NCBI GenBank assembly: GCA_026008535.1
Contig: BRKX01000007.1
Location: 59,385,001 to 59,449,000 of the forward strand
DNA length: 64,000 nt
Direction of reading: 5' to 3'
DNA from: Perilla frutescens
Lineage: Eukaryota; Streptophyta; Magnoliopsida; Lamiales; Lamiaceae
This document shows, piece after piece, positions 1 through 11,489 of this stretch. How positions within the stretch are numbered: the stretch's first letter is position 1; every line of letters starts with the position of its first letter. The position numbers and the translations under genes are program-made. The notes below the pieces were generated by a model. The model had not been told where the DNA came from. It did no database searches and saw nothing but the letters and a program-made list of their open reading frames with translations.

Positions 1-321
1 GAACGATTATGTAGTGCCTTGTAGTATTGAACGTAGAAAGAACTTAGAATGGATAAGTATATTCTTTTAGATGGCTTGAGTTATATGGGTTTCTAGGAAA
101 TGCAGTTCGCGTGTATATGCATTTGAGGAGCATGTTGGGAGAATTTTTTTTTTTGTCGATGAAGAATCACGAATGATGGATCCGTTCTCGCTACACCTGT
201 CTCGATATGTTTTTGATCGAGGAGCAAGGACAAGTTCGAGAGTAGATGTCTCAAGTTCAGAGTGATGTATACGATGATCGAGATAATATGCTTTGATTCA
301 GGTGGATCGATATCTATTCTT

Positions 322-366
<45 letters not shown>
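322..366 (+). repeat. CT microsatellite in the pol remnant, copy 1
   Basis: A run of CT dinucleotides with a few TTCT interruptions. The long minus-strand frame over it (about 93-467, Arg/Glu repeat) is a by-product of the repeat and not a gene. The second copy is the same; the third is interrupted differently. Confidence 0.95.
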
Positions 367-516
367 ATCTCTTTTCTCGACTCAAAGGATGATGCTAAAG
401 AATAATTGAAGAAATATGCAGAGAAGAACGTATGAAGAGTTATGCGCATCAAGTTAAAGTGGACCAAGGCAGAGTATACGTCTTAGTAAGATTTACAACT
501 CGAGATAAATAGTGTT

Positions 517-855
517 TTGGCTAGGAATGATGAGATAGCTTTTAAACAAGTTATATTGCTGGTTCTAGCTAAGGTTCATAATGTGATTCATGTCTCAATG
601 TTGAGAAAGTATGTGTTTAATCCTAAACACGTTATAAAGAATGTCAAGATAGTCCCGAACCTGGATTTATCATACGAAGAAAGATCAGAGGCTATTCTTG
701 ACCAAAAGGTCCAAGAATTACGGAACAAACATATATTACTCGTGAAAGTCCTATGGAATAACCATGGGAAAGAGAAAGCTACCTGGGAGCTTGAAAGCAG
801 AATCAAGGAGTTGTACCCTGATTTACCCTATAGAGGTACGCAAATTTCGGGATGA
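517..855 (+). pseudogene. Gypsy pol C-terminal remnant (integrase C-terminal/chromodomain-like end), copy 1
   Basis: A 112-codon open frame matches the extreme C-terminus of Tekay/Del-type gypsy polyproteins. It shows the block KVHNVIHVSMLRKYV, then a segment resembling LVKVLWNNHGKEKATWELE, the usual C-terminal chromodomain-like motif, and stops just before the polypurine tract and LTR1. The first part of integrase and everything upstream is missing; 1-516 holds only a decayed sequence with a CT microsatellite. The apparent start codon is internal to the original pol and has no meaning as a gene start. Not expected to be functional alone. Confidence 0.85.
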
Positions 856-865
856 AATTTTTATT

Positions 866-878
866 AAGGAGGGTAGAA
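866..878 (+). other. Polypurine tract before LTR1
   Basis: Purine-rich AAGGAGGGTAGAA directly abuts the TG of LTR1, as expected for the plus-strand primer of a gypsy element. Equivalent tracts lie at 8286-8298 and 15703-15715. Confidence 0.85.
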
Positions 879-1302
879 TGTAATACCCCAAAATATTTTA
901 GAGGGTTTTACTCAACTTATGTTACCTGAGGGTAATTTAGGTAAGAAGTTGGGTCCTTAAAGGACTCAAATAAAGGAAAATCGCAGCCAGGGAAATCTAT
1001 TAAAATTTATTTTGGTCAAAAATTGCTTTAAAAATATGTTCTGATATTTTTCTTGGGTTGATAGAAAAATTTTCAAGCATCGTGCCAAACTTTGAATTTT
1101 CCAATTTCGAGTTCAAATGAACACTTGGCACAATTTTAGGGTGAAAGGTAATAGATTTGGATAACTAAGGCACATCCGTCATTATCCAATTTCTTTTTCG
1201 AAATATTATCCTATTCGTAATTATCCTATTCTTTTTCCATCATTATCATATTCCATCATTATCCTCTTTCTTTTATTCGTTATTATCCTATTTATTTTTT
1301 TC

Positions 1303-1311
1303 TATAAATAG
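1303..1311 (+). promoter_or_regulatory. LTR1 TATA box (U3 promoter)
   Basis: TATAAATAG sits about 425 bp into the LTR, after a series of short ATTATCCTATT-like repeats (about 1175-1300). This is the usual place for a plant LTR promoter. The same box is at 8723-8731 (LTR2) and 16140-16148 (LTR3). Confidence 0.7.
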
Positions 1312-2718
1312 GAGGTTAAGGTTTCATTTTTCATTCATTTTCAAAATCGAAACGCCGAACAGCTTCTAGAGAAGGTACGACTCTAGTTTCCTATTTCATT
1401 TCTGAAATAGTCATTTTGAAGGTGTCAACACGTAGATCACAAATACGTGATTGAAATGATGACACGACGGACGATCATGATGAAAAATCATCGTGACCGC
1501 CGCCAAAAGTTGCAATCACCCTCACAAATCGGTGACTCTTTCGGATCGCCGGATCAAAAAGTGTCTTTAGGGTTTCATGTTCTATGTATATTTATAGACA
1601 TTTTCCATGTTGTCACTTTTTAATTTCGGGTATATTTTGGGTATCCGATTATTAAATTGTAGTCTTTTTCAGATCTATCATTCATGGATAGCCCTATCGT
1701 GTTTTTAACCTCAAAAGTTGTTCCGTGTCAAAATATAGTATTTTCATTTAAAGTTTCATATTTTTCCAATGGGCAGATCTTGCGGTATGAATTTATTTGT
1801 ACCGCCGAGTCAATTTTAGGATATGGGTTTGACCACCCCGTATGCCAAAACTTCCAAAAGAGTTTTTCTTTATAAAAATGCCCTGAGTAAAGTTCCCTTA
1901 AGAGTCAAAATATTTTGATGATCCGGGCGCTGCGTATTAAGATAGTAGATATTATAATATTTACTTCATAGCTAAGAAAGGTTAGATTTTGACCTAATGG
2001 TAGTCTTTCATCGAAACTAAGTTGCTGGATAATCTTGTAGGCGCAGAAGAAGGAGACTTCTAGTTGAGACCATAACCAGAATCTAGATCTAGCTATTCCA
2101 GATCTGATTTCCAAGTGGGTTTTTATTATATAAAAATATGTTTCGGGTTATTAAGCCCTGATATTTATAAAATGAATATGATTGAATATCCAACTCATGA
2201 CTGTATTTGATGTGCTCTCCTGACTCATGTAAGTCTTACTACTATTTTTGGTGACGAAACTACAATGGTTCACGATATCGAGCCCCAAGCAAACAGGGCA
2301 GTGTCCAACCTTAAGCAGCCGGGTTGTGTACACAAACCGACTCACCGTAAGCGTTCTAGGGGAGAGTTGTGCGCAATGATGGAACTAAAATGATTTTGTA
2401 TACATGGAATTCACAAATTTTCTGTTTTGAAAGCTTTCCATGATATACTTAAAATATGATTGGATATTCTGTTTTATAAAATGATTGTGAAGGTTTTTCT
2501 CAAAAGTACCTACTGAGTGCATTAGTACTCACGCCCAAAAATCTTTTCAAATATTTGCAGGATGAACTGCTGGATGGCGGACGGCTGTGCGAAGGCTGAA
2601 GGGCTATCGATTGATGTATATGTTTCCTTTTCCGCTGTGGAGTCTAACTGAGAACTTGTTTCCTTTTGAGTGTGAATAAATGCACTGCGTTCTTTTTCGC
2701 TTACTCTGATTATTGTTA

Positions 2719-3008
2719 CGGAGTGTTCGGTTCTCCGAATCCCATTTTTCTTATTGTTATGGAGTGTTCGGTTCTCCGAATCCCATTTTCTTTACTGTGA
2801 CGGAGTGTTCGGTTCTCCGAATCCCGTTTACTTTCCGTTCTTGACAGGCAAAAGCCTAGCATTTATTTACTTTCCATATTCAGACAGGCGCAAGCCTGGC
2901 TTTACGCTGTTTTCCATGTCAAGGCAAAAGCCTGGCTCTTTATTGCTTTCACGACAGGCGAGAGCCTGGCATCTGTTTACTTCAAGTATTTGGACAGACA
3001 TCAGTCTG
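2719..3008 (+). repeat. Array of eight short hairpins in LTR1
   Basis: First come three repeats, about 40 bp apart, of a CGGAG...CTCCG stem with a 9-nt loop (starting near 2719, 2760 and 2800). Five stem-loops with four-base loops follow, spaced 34-40 bp: stems at 2846-2857, 2885-2898, 2922-2933, 2955-2968 and 2995-3008. The usual stem is CAGGC/GCCTG. The fifth is CAGAC/GTCTG, a base-pair swap that keeps the pairing. Loops at 2890-2893 (GCAA) and 2960-2963 (GAGA) fit the GNRA tetraloop pattern. The array recurs at 10139-10428 and, partly decayed, at 17263-17552. Confidence 0.8.
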
Positions 3009-3301
3009 GCCTTTTTAATGTCTAACCTATTAACAGTTAACCTTTGAACTGTTATTATCTACATTGAAGTTTACCTTTGTTATTCTTTCTTGGGTTCATT
3101 CTAAAAGTTATGGTATCTGGTTTGAGTCATTTCATACGCTTTAAAAGCGTGGATTGATCCATTTATAGAGGTTATGCTGTCCAAATTTTTTGGGCACTAA
3201 TCCAAGTTCTTTGATTGCTTCTGTTCAACAACCCCTTCCCCCTTTCCCCCAAGTAGCGCACCGGTCCCCTGCCCTTCTCCCGGGACCGGGGCGTTACAGA
3301 G

Positions 3302-3319
3302 TGGTATCAGAGCAGGTTG
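3302..3319 (+). other. Primer-binding site, initiator tRNA-Met, unit 1
   Basis: TGGTATCAGAGCAGGTTG follows LTR1 after three bases and matches the usual plant PBS complementary to the 3' end of initiator tRNA-Met. It shows that 879-3298 acts as a 5' LTR for the segment to its right. Confidence 0.92.
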
Positions 3320-4069
3320 CAACTCTGCAGGCCTGTCATATTGTTGATTGAGTCTAGTTCTCAGTATAGTCTCTTAATTTATTGCCAGACAGCCCTAGCA
3401 CGTCGTCTGCACCGCACTCATCTACTTCAAAAAGAAAGGTACGTGAGTTGAAATATTTTTGAGATTCAATGATGTTTACTGATTTCAAAAAAGGAAATGT
3501 GGATAAGGACCATTCTCCACATTGGTGGTATTTATGAAAAGTCGCGCCAATGATGGTTTCAAAAGGATAATTGTATCATTTTGGGACTATGTGTCCATAT
3601 GATGATGGTTATGAATGGAAGGGACTCTTGTCCATGATGGTAAAATTGTGAGACTTTATGCCTAGATGGTATTGAATGATTATTTTGAATGGGACTATAT
3701 GTCCATTATGTTTGAAATGAAAAGTGATGTTTTGAATGGTAATATATGTCTAAGATATATTCCGAAAGAAAGTGTGATGATAGTAATCAATGCCATATGA
3801 TTAGAAATGTGATGATGTTAAAGTGATGGGAACCCAGAATGCTTATGCAGTTGGAATGTGAACATAGAATGATTTGATTGAGAATGTAGATGAACATAGC
3901 TAGCTGTGTTTTATTCACATAGATTGGATTTTATGTTGATGATTGTTAAGATTTTTGTGGAACATAGATTGATTAAATGTTTTTCCACGTTTAAGATTAT
4001 GAGTCTACATAGATTGGTTCCACTGAAATGTGTTAATCTGTTATGATGTGAAATTTCAAAAGAATGTGT
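3320..4069 (+). other. Non-coding leader of gypsy unit 1
   Basis: No coding frame. It contains small repeated stem-loops GGAC-loop-GTCC at 3584-3596, 3622-3633 and 3692-3704 in ATGATGG-rich sequence, then repeated ACATAGATTG motifs (about 3895-4015). The nested solo LTR interrupts it at 4075. The same leader is at 10740-11489. Confidence 0.7.
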
Positions 4070-4074
4070 TATGT
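4070..4074 (+). repeat. Target-site duplication, left (TATGT)
   Basis: TATGT directly precedes the TG of the solo LTR and is repeated exactly at 7267-7271 after its CA. A 5-bp duplication is standard for LTR elements. Confidence 0.9.
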
Positions 4075-7000
4075 TGTAATACCCCAGAATTCTGAATAAG
4101 GTTTAGAGGATTGTTAATGATAAGTTAATTAAAAAAGGAATTTAATTAAGATTAGCTAAGGTTGGATGTCAGTCACGACTTTAGGAGTCAGATCGCCTTT
4201 TGAGAAATGTGATTTTAACTATTTTATGACCATCTGTGGTCTCGTTAGAAAGGTTTTAACTCAAGGAGTATGCCGGTGTTTTCGGATTTTAATTCTGAAG
4301 TCATTAGAAATCCCGGTGATGAAAAACGCATTTAAAAGAAGAATGAATAGTAACTTTTGCGTGCGTTCGTGTTTTGAGAAATTTACAAAATCCTCCTCAT
4401 TTATTCAAGTCCAGTTCTGTCAGGCCCCTCTTATGGGAAATGACTCAAGGATTCCGTTAGCGTTCACGGATTGACATTCTGAGGTCAATCGAACGCTCGG
4501 GAGCCAAATCTGTCAGTCTGAGTGAATAGTAAAAGTAATTCCAAAAAGAGAATCTTTGCTCGTCTTCCTTCTGATGAACCCGTCTTCTTCACGAAACAAG
4601 TTGGTTCACTAGTATTCGATCCGGTATTTTTAGATTTCGTGTCTGAAGTCATTTGGACCTCGACATCGAATAAAGCAGCTTTTAACCGAACCCGGGGTAA
4701 CTTTTGCAGTATTCCTGCACAGCAATGGCTTCCAAGGGAAGCCAAATCTTTTCCTATATATAGGGGACCACCCCTTTAGCTTTTCTGGCTCACTTTACTC
4801 TTCCATTCACTTCTAAAAATCGAGAGGTGAAAAGCTTTGAAAGCCGAGAAGATTCTGTCAAAATAAAAAGCGTTCTTCGTGAGTGTTCTTCGAGACGACG
4901 AGCGGAGTGGCGTGGAAGGGATGCGGTGAGGGAATGTGCTAGGAGGCGCCATTGAAATCGTAGCAGGCGGCTCTGCCGCCATTACGATTCGACGAGACGC
5001 CAAGCTAACCACATTCCCTCGACGCACCTGACCCCGTCCATTTTAGTTCGTCGGTCTCAATTCCATTTCTTTTTCGTCTTTAAATTTCCGCATTTACTTT
5101 CCGTTCTTTACGTTCTTCGCGTTCTTCATTATTTCTCGTCTAAAGTTACATTTCGATTTTTGTTGGAATTCCAAGATTATGACTTATGCGTTATATTTCT
5201 CATTTTAAATTCCGTTATTATTATTCTAAGAAGATTAACCTCGTTATTCCGTTAAAAATCCGTCAAGCCATATTTAATTATTTTCGGAGGATTATCGTGT
5301 TTTTGTCGTTATAATGCCGAAATTATATTAAGTTAATGTATGTTGTTGCATGATAAATTCAAGCACGTTGTTTTGGAAAAATTTCGGGTTTTTGCGTTCT
5401 TCGCGTTCGTCGAGAATCGATGAACACGAAGAACCCAGTTGAAGATAGCCTAGGAGAGAGAGAAAAAGGGTCCCGCGACCGCGGGGGGTGCGCGGCCGTG
5501 CGACGCCTCCCTCGGCCCAGGACCCCGCGGGCGCGAAGGTTGCGCGGGCGCGGGGCTGCACTGGCGCGGGAGGTGCCGCCAGCGCGCGACGCTCCCTTCC
5601 CGTGTTGCCCGACGCTCGTCCTTCCGACTTTTCGAGTTCCTCTTCAAGTCATGTTTTTCCGAGTAATTCTCAAGTTTAAACTAAGAATATTTTTCGAGAT
5701 TTCTCCGATTCATTTCGAGAAAATTATTAAAGATCTTTTCCGTCTAAAAATTTAGAAAATCAAGTCGAGAAATTCCTTTAAATAAAATAAATCCTGTTCG
5801 GACCCTCATTAGGTCAAAGTCGTGCTATCCATATTAAGTCCTAGCTAAGAGGTTACTAGTTGAGCGTTATTTAATATCATGTTATCAGAAATCTTCAAAG
5901 AAGGCTTCTAAGTCGATGATTCGACTTTTGTAGGAGGAATCGAGCCTCGGAGAAATACTAAGGAAAACCACCAGCTCGTTGCCTCGTCCTCCATTCCGTA
6001 ATCAAGGTGGGTAAACCTATACTCATCTAAATTTTGAGCTAATAAGCTCTAGAAGCATGTTAGGGCAAATGAGATATCCAATAAAGTATTTTTGCTCAGC
6101 CTGTTTGATCTCTGTACAAGGAAAGGAATAAATGTAGTTGTATGCGTGATTATGCTGAACTATTATTTGGGTTAGATAAGTAAAGAAAGTTAGTATAAGT
6201 TAAGTGAGCTCTCAAGTATGTTTAGATATGATAAAATTGTTTATTTACAATTTATGCTAGCATGAAGCGTTTAGAATTGCTTCAATTGCAATCGATGTTA
6301 TCCGTGTTCATTTCCTTGTACTTGAATGTTTATGCTTTAATAAAGCTCGTATAGTCAAGATTCAAGGATTTCCTTGTTAGGGTAGCTTTACCCCCCCCCC
6401 CCCTCGGTAGGCCGAGATCATGTAATGATAAGATATTAGCCTTAGACATTGTTCTAAGCTTGGTAATGTTAGCAAGACTAGGAAGAGATGGACTTAGCAT
6501 CCACTTAAGCAGGACTCGAGCTCAGAACTATTAAGGTAGTCGCTGAGGGGTTTCTCCCTCACAAACTCGTTCGGATATTTGAGGTAACCCCTCTTCTATC
6601 CTATGGCATGCCTAAGGGTACAGTTGACAACAGGTTTGAGCCAAGTTGGGCCTAAAAGAAAAGAAAAGGTTTTACGAATACGGAGAAGGCTTTTGCGTTT
6701 TGCTCTCCGTATACCGTCTATTAATCATTGGATATCTTGAAAGTTATAAAAGCATTTTCGCTAAAATTCACTGAGTACATTAGTGCTCATGCCCCTCTTT
6801 TCAAATATTTTCAGGTTGAGATGCGGAGGATGCTGGTGGCTGTGAATGTGGGTTGGCTGCCAAGACTATTTTGCTATTATCTAATGTTCTAATAAACCCC
6901 ACTTTTGATCCGCTACTCTGATACACTCTTTTTCAATTCTCTTTAAGTCCTATTATGGTTAGCAAGACTCTATGAATAATCTCCCCAGAAATGATTTAAT

Positions 7001-7266
7001 ACTTATAAGATGCATATTATGTTATCTCTATTTTTAAGTATGATCTCCGTTCACCTGCAAGGAGATCTAACAAGTTGGTATCTGATTAATTAGTCGTTCT
7101 TTCCGCTTAAGCATGTTTTCTTTTAATCCAAGTAAACCACCATATAACTTCTAAAGCACATCTTGATTCTTAAACTGCTTGGTAAATTCCCCATCTTTAT
7201 TCGTTAATCTCTTAATAACACCCTGTCCCCACTCGTAAATTCCTATCTCGGGACCGGGCTGTTACA
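4075..7266 (+). mobile_element. Nested solo LTR of a second gypsy family (3192 bp), unit 1
   Basis: Starts TGTAATACCCC, ends CGGGCTGTTACA, and has matching 5-bp TSDs but no internal region, so it is a solo LTR left by intra-element recombination. It has a TATA box at 4755-4764, a very GC-rich stretch at about 5465-5620, a poly-C run near 6391-6403 followed by CTCGG-TAGG-CCGAG, and a 9-bp-stem hairpin at 6678-6712. The open frames in it (such as 4166-4474 and 5328-5755) have no recognisable protein features and I regard them as chance. Confidence 0.9.
4755..4764 (+). promoter_or_regulatory. Solo-LTR TATA box, unit 1
   Basis: TATATATAGG about 680 bp into the LTR, followed by a leader-like region. 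The second copy is at 12175-12184. Confidence 0.6.
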
Positions 7267-7271
7267 TATGT
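7267..7271 (+). repeat. Target-site duplication, right (TATGT)
   Basis: Matches 4070-4074 exactly and follows the solo-LTR end. Confidence 0.9.
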
Positions 7272-7741
7272 CATGTTTGGATTTAATCCTACATGAAAGA
7301 GGGTTCACGGCAAGGCCGTGGTTCGCCTATGGTTTTAATGGGATGTCTGGGACATCTGGATTCCGGTTTAACCGAGAATCTAATGAATGATTATAAAGAA
7401 CAAATTGACTAAAAAGGTGGGAACGATTATGTAGTGCCTTGTAGTATTGAACGTAGAAAGAACTTAGAATGGATAAGTATATTCTTTTAGATGGCTTGAG
7501 TTATATGGGTTTCTAGGAAATGCAGTTCGCGTGTATATGCATTTGAGGAGCATGTTGGGAGAATTTTTTTTTTTGTCGATGAAGAATCACGAATGATGGA
7601 TCCGTTCTCGCTACACCTGTCTCGATATGTTTTTGATCGAGGAGCAAGGACAAGTTCGAGAGTAGATGTCTCAAGTTCAGAGTGATGTATACGATGATCG
7701 AGATAATATGCTTTGATTCAGGTGGATCGATATCTATTCTT

Positions 7742-7786
<45 letters not shown>

Positions 7787-7936
7787 ATCTCTTTTCTCGA
7801 CTCAAAGGATGATGCTAAAGAATAATTGAAGAAATATGCAGAGAAGAACGTATGAAGAGTTATGCGCATCAAGTTAAAGTGGACCAAGGCAGAGTATACG
7901 TCTTAGTAAGATTTACAACTCGAGATAAATAGTGTT
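7272..7936 (+). other. Residual internal region of gypsy unit 1 after the solo LTR
   Basis: Continues the interrupted leader with stem-loops CACGGC/GCCGTG (7306-7320) and GATGTC/GACATC (7342-7356), then joins a pol remnant with the CT microsatellite (7742-7786). No intact coding frame. Window positions 1-516 are the equivalent of 7421-7936. Confidence 0.7.
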
Positions 7937-8275
7937 TTGGCTAGGAATGATGAGATAGCTTTTAAACAAGTTATATTGCTGGTTCTAGCTAAGGTTCATA
8001 ATGTGATTCATGTCTCAATGTTGAGAAAGTATGTGTTTAATCCTAAACACGTTATAAAGAATGTCAAGATAGTCCCGAACCTGGATTTATCATACGAAGA
8101 AAGATCAGAGGCTATTCTTGACCAAAAGGTCCAAGAATTACGGAACAAACATATATTACTCGTGAAAGTCCTATGGAATAACCATGGGAAAGAGAAAGCT
8201 ACCTGGGAGCTTGAAAGCAGAATCAAGGAGTTGTACCCTGATTTACCCTATAGAGGTACGCAAATTTCGGGATGA
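7937..8275 (+). pseudogene. Gypsy pol C-terminal remnant, copy 2
   Basis: Translates identically to the remnant at 517-855, with the integrase-end block HNVIHVSMLRKY and the WELE-type chromodomain-like tail. It ends before the polypurine tract at 8286-8298 and LTR2. Identity at this level shows how recently the unit was copied. Confidence 0.85.
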
Positions 8276-8298
8276 AATTTTTATTAAGGAGGGTAGAA

Positions 8299-10718
8299 TG
8301 TAATACCCCAAAATATTTTAGAGGGTTTTACTCAACTTATGTTACCTGAGGGTAATTTAGGTAAGAAGTTGGGTCCTTAAAGGACTCAAATAAAGGAAAA
8401 TCGCAGCCAGGGAAATCTATTAAAATTTATTTTGGTCAAAAATTGCTTTAAAAATATGTTCTGATATTTTTCTTGGGTTGATAGAAAAATTTTCAAGCAT
8501 CGTGCCAAACTTTGAATTTTCCAATTTCGAGTTCAAATGAACACTTGGCACAATTTTAGGGTGAAAGGTAATAGATTTGGATAACTAAGGCACATCCGTC
8601 ATTATCCAATTTCTTTTTCGAAATATTATCCTATTCGTAATTATCCTATTCTTTTTCCATCATTATCATATTCCATCATTATCCTCTTTCTTTTATTCGT
8701 TATTATCCTATTTATTTTTTTCTATAAATAGGAGGTTAAGGTTTCATTTTTCATTCATTTTCAAAATCGAAACGCCGAACAGCTTCTAGAGAAGGTACGA
8801 CTCTAGTTTCCTATTTCATTTCTGAAATAGTCATTTTGAAGGTGTCAACACGTAGATCACAAATACGTGATTGAAATGATGACACGACGGACGATCATGA
8901 TGAAAAATCATCGTGACCGCCGCCAAAAGTTGCAATCACCCTCACAAATCGGTGACTCTTTCGGATCGACGGATCAAAAAGTGTCTTTAGGGTTTCATGT
9001 TCTATGTATATTTATAGACATTTTCCATGTTGTCACTTTTTAATTTCGGGTATATTTTGGGTATCCGATTATTAAATTGTAGTCTTTTTCAGATCTATCA
9101 TTCATGGATAGCCCTATCGTGTTTTTAACCTCAAAAGTTGTTCCGTGTCAAAATATAGTATTTTCATTTAAAGTTTCATATTTTTCCAATGGGCAGATCT
9201 TGCGGTATGAATTTATTTGTACCGCCGAGTCAATTTTAGGATATGGGTTTGACCACCCCGTATGCCAAAACTTCCAAAAGAGTTTTTCTTTATAAAAATG
9301 CCCTGAGTAAAGTTCCCTTAAGAGTCAAAATATTTTGATGATCCGGGCGCTGCGTATTAAGATAGTAGATATTATAATATTTACTTCATAGCTAAGAAAG
9401 GTTAGATTTTGACCTAATGGTAGTCTTTCATCGAAACTAAGTTGCTGGATAATCTTGTAGGCGCAGAAGAAGGAGACTTCTAGTTGAGACCATAACCAGA
9501 ATCTAGATCTAGCTATTCCAGATCTGATTTCCAAGTGGGTTTTTATTATATAAAAATATGTTTCGGGTTATTAAGCCCTGATATTTATAAAATGAATATG
9601 ATTGAATATCCAACTCATGACTGTATTTGATGTGCTCTCCTGACTCATGTAAGTCTTACTACTATTTTTGGTGACGAAACTACAATGGTTCACGATATCG
9701 AGCCCCAAGCAAACAGGGCAGTGTCCAACCTTAAGCAGCCGGGTTGTGTACACAAACCGACTCACCGTAAGCGTTCTAGGGGAGAGTTGTGCGCAATGAT
9801 GGAACTAAAATGATTTTGTATACATGGAATTCACAAATTTTCTGTTTTGAAAGCTTTCCATGATATACTTAAAATATGATTGGATATTCTGTTTTATAAA
9901 ATGATTGTGAAGGTTTTTCTCAAAAGTACCTACTGATTGCATTAGTACTCACGCCCAAAAATCTTTTCAAATATTTGCAGGATGAACTGCTGGATGGCGG
10001 ACGGCTGTGCTAAGGCTGAAGGGCTATCGATTGATGTATATGTTTCCTTTTCCACTGTGGAGTCTAACTGAGAACTTGTTTCCTTTTGAGTGTGAATAAA
10101 TGCACTGCGTTCTTTTTCGCTTACTCTGATTATTGTTACGGAGTGTTCGGTTCTCCGAATCCCATTTTTCTTATTGTTATGGAGTGTTCGGTTCTCCGAA
10201 TCCCATTTTCTTTACTGTGACGGAGTGTTCGGTTCTCCGAATCCCGTTTACTTTCCGTTCTTGACAGGCAAAAGCCTAGCATTTATTTACTTTCCATATT
10301 CAGACAGGCGCAAGCCTGGCTTTACGCTGTTTTCCATGTCAAGGCAAAAGCCTGGCTCTTTATTGCTTTCACGACAGGCGAGAGCCTGGCATCTGTTTAC
10401 TTCAAGTATTTGGACAGACATCAGTCTGGCCTTTTTAATGTCTAACCTATTAACAGTTAACCTTTGAACTGTTATTATCTACATTGAAGTTTACCTTTGT
10501 TATTCTTTCTTGGGTTCATTCTAAAAGTTATGGTATCTGGTTTGAGTCATTTCATACGCTTTAAAAGCGTGGATTGATCCATTTATAGAGGTTATGCTGT
10601 CCAAATTTTTTGGGCACTAATCCAAGTTCTTTGATTGCTTCTATTCAACAACCCCTTCCCCCTTTCCCCCAAGTAGCGCACCGGTCCCCTGCCCTTCTCC
10701 CGGGACCGGGGCGTTACA
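8299..10718 (+). mobile_element. LTR2 of the tandem gypsy array (2420 bp)
   Basis: Same length and termini as LTR1. It serves as 3' LTR of one unit and 5' LTR of the next, a shared position typical of LTR-LTR recombination products. TATA box at 8723-8731; hairpin block at 10139-10428. Confidence 0.93.
10139..10428 (+). repeat. Hairpin array in LTR2
   Basis: Same eight stem-loops as in LTR1 at the same spacing, with the paired change CAGAC/GTCTG in the last one. Confidence 0.8.
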
Positions 10719-10721
10719 GAG

Positions 10722-10739
10722 TGGTATCAGAGCAGGTTG
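10722..10739 (+). other. Primer-binding site, initiator tRNA-Met, unit 2
   Basis: Same TGGTATCAGAGC site as at 3302, three bases after LTR2. Confidence 0.92.
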
Positions 10740-11489
10740 CAACTCTGCAGGCCTGTCATATTGTTGATTGAGTCTAGTTCTCAGTATAGTCTCTTAATTT
10801 ATTGCCAGATAGCCCTAGCACGTCGTCTGCACCGCACTCATCTACTTCAAAAAGAAAGGTACGTGAGTTGAAATATTTTTGAGATTCAATGATGTTTACT
10901 GATTTCAAAAAAGGAAATGTGGATAAGGACCATTCTCCACATTGGTGGTATTTATGAAAAGTCGCGCCAATGATGGTTTCAAAAGGATAATGGTATCATT
11001 TTGGGACTATGTGTCCATATGATGATGGTTATGAATGGAAGGGACTCTTTTCCATGATGGTAAAATTGTGAGACTTTATGCCTAGATGGTATTGAATGAT
11101 TATTTTGAATGGGACTATATGTCCATTATGTTTGAAATGAAAAGTGATGTTTTGAATGGTAATATATGTCTAAGATATATTCCGAAAGAAAGTGTGATGA
11201 TAGTAATCAATGCCATATGATTAGAAATGTGATGATGTTAAAGTGATGGGAACCCAGAATGCTTATGCAGTTGGAATGTGAACATAGAATGATTTGATTG
11301 AGAATGTAGATGAACATAGCTAGCTGTGTTTTATTCACATAGATTGGATTTTATGTTGATGATTGTTAAGATTTTTGTGGAACATAGATTGATTAAGTGT
11401 TTTTCCACGTTTAAGATTATGAGTCTACATAGATTGGTTCCACTGAAATGTGTTAATCTGTTATGATGTGAAATTTCAAAAGAATGTGT
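10740..11489 (+). other. Non-coding leader of gypsy unit 2
   Basis: Copy of 3320-4069 with a few substitutions. No coding frame. Confidence 0.7.

Larger units (their letters stand above)
879..3298 (+). mobile_element. LTR1 of the tandem gypsy array (2420 bp)
   Basis: Begins TGTAATACCCC after the polypurine tract and ends GGGGCGTTACA just before the tRNA-Met primer-binding site. It contains a TATA box at 1303-1310 and a hairpin-rich repeat block at 2719-3008. Short frames inside it (for example 1684-1875 and 2754-3047) are incidental. LTR1 and LTR2 differ at about five positions that I could find. Confidence 0.93.

Noticed and set aside
93..467. 124-codon minus-strand frame with a long Arg/Glu repeat (repeated at 7513-7887)
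   Set aside because: The repeat is the translation of the CT microsatellite, and the frame vanishes in the third copy where the microsatellite changes.
2754..3047. 97-codon frame in LTR1 and LTR2
   Set aside because: It runs across the hairpin array. Its length is shorter in LTR3 and the amino-acid repeats only mirror the DNA repeats.
5328..5755. Overlapping Arg/Pro/Ala-rich frames on both strands in the solo LTR
   Set aside because: They follow from a GC-rich stretch with few stop codons. All frames are open together, and no domain or start context is seen.
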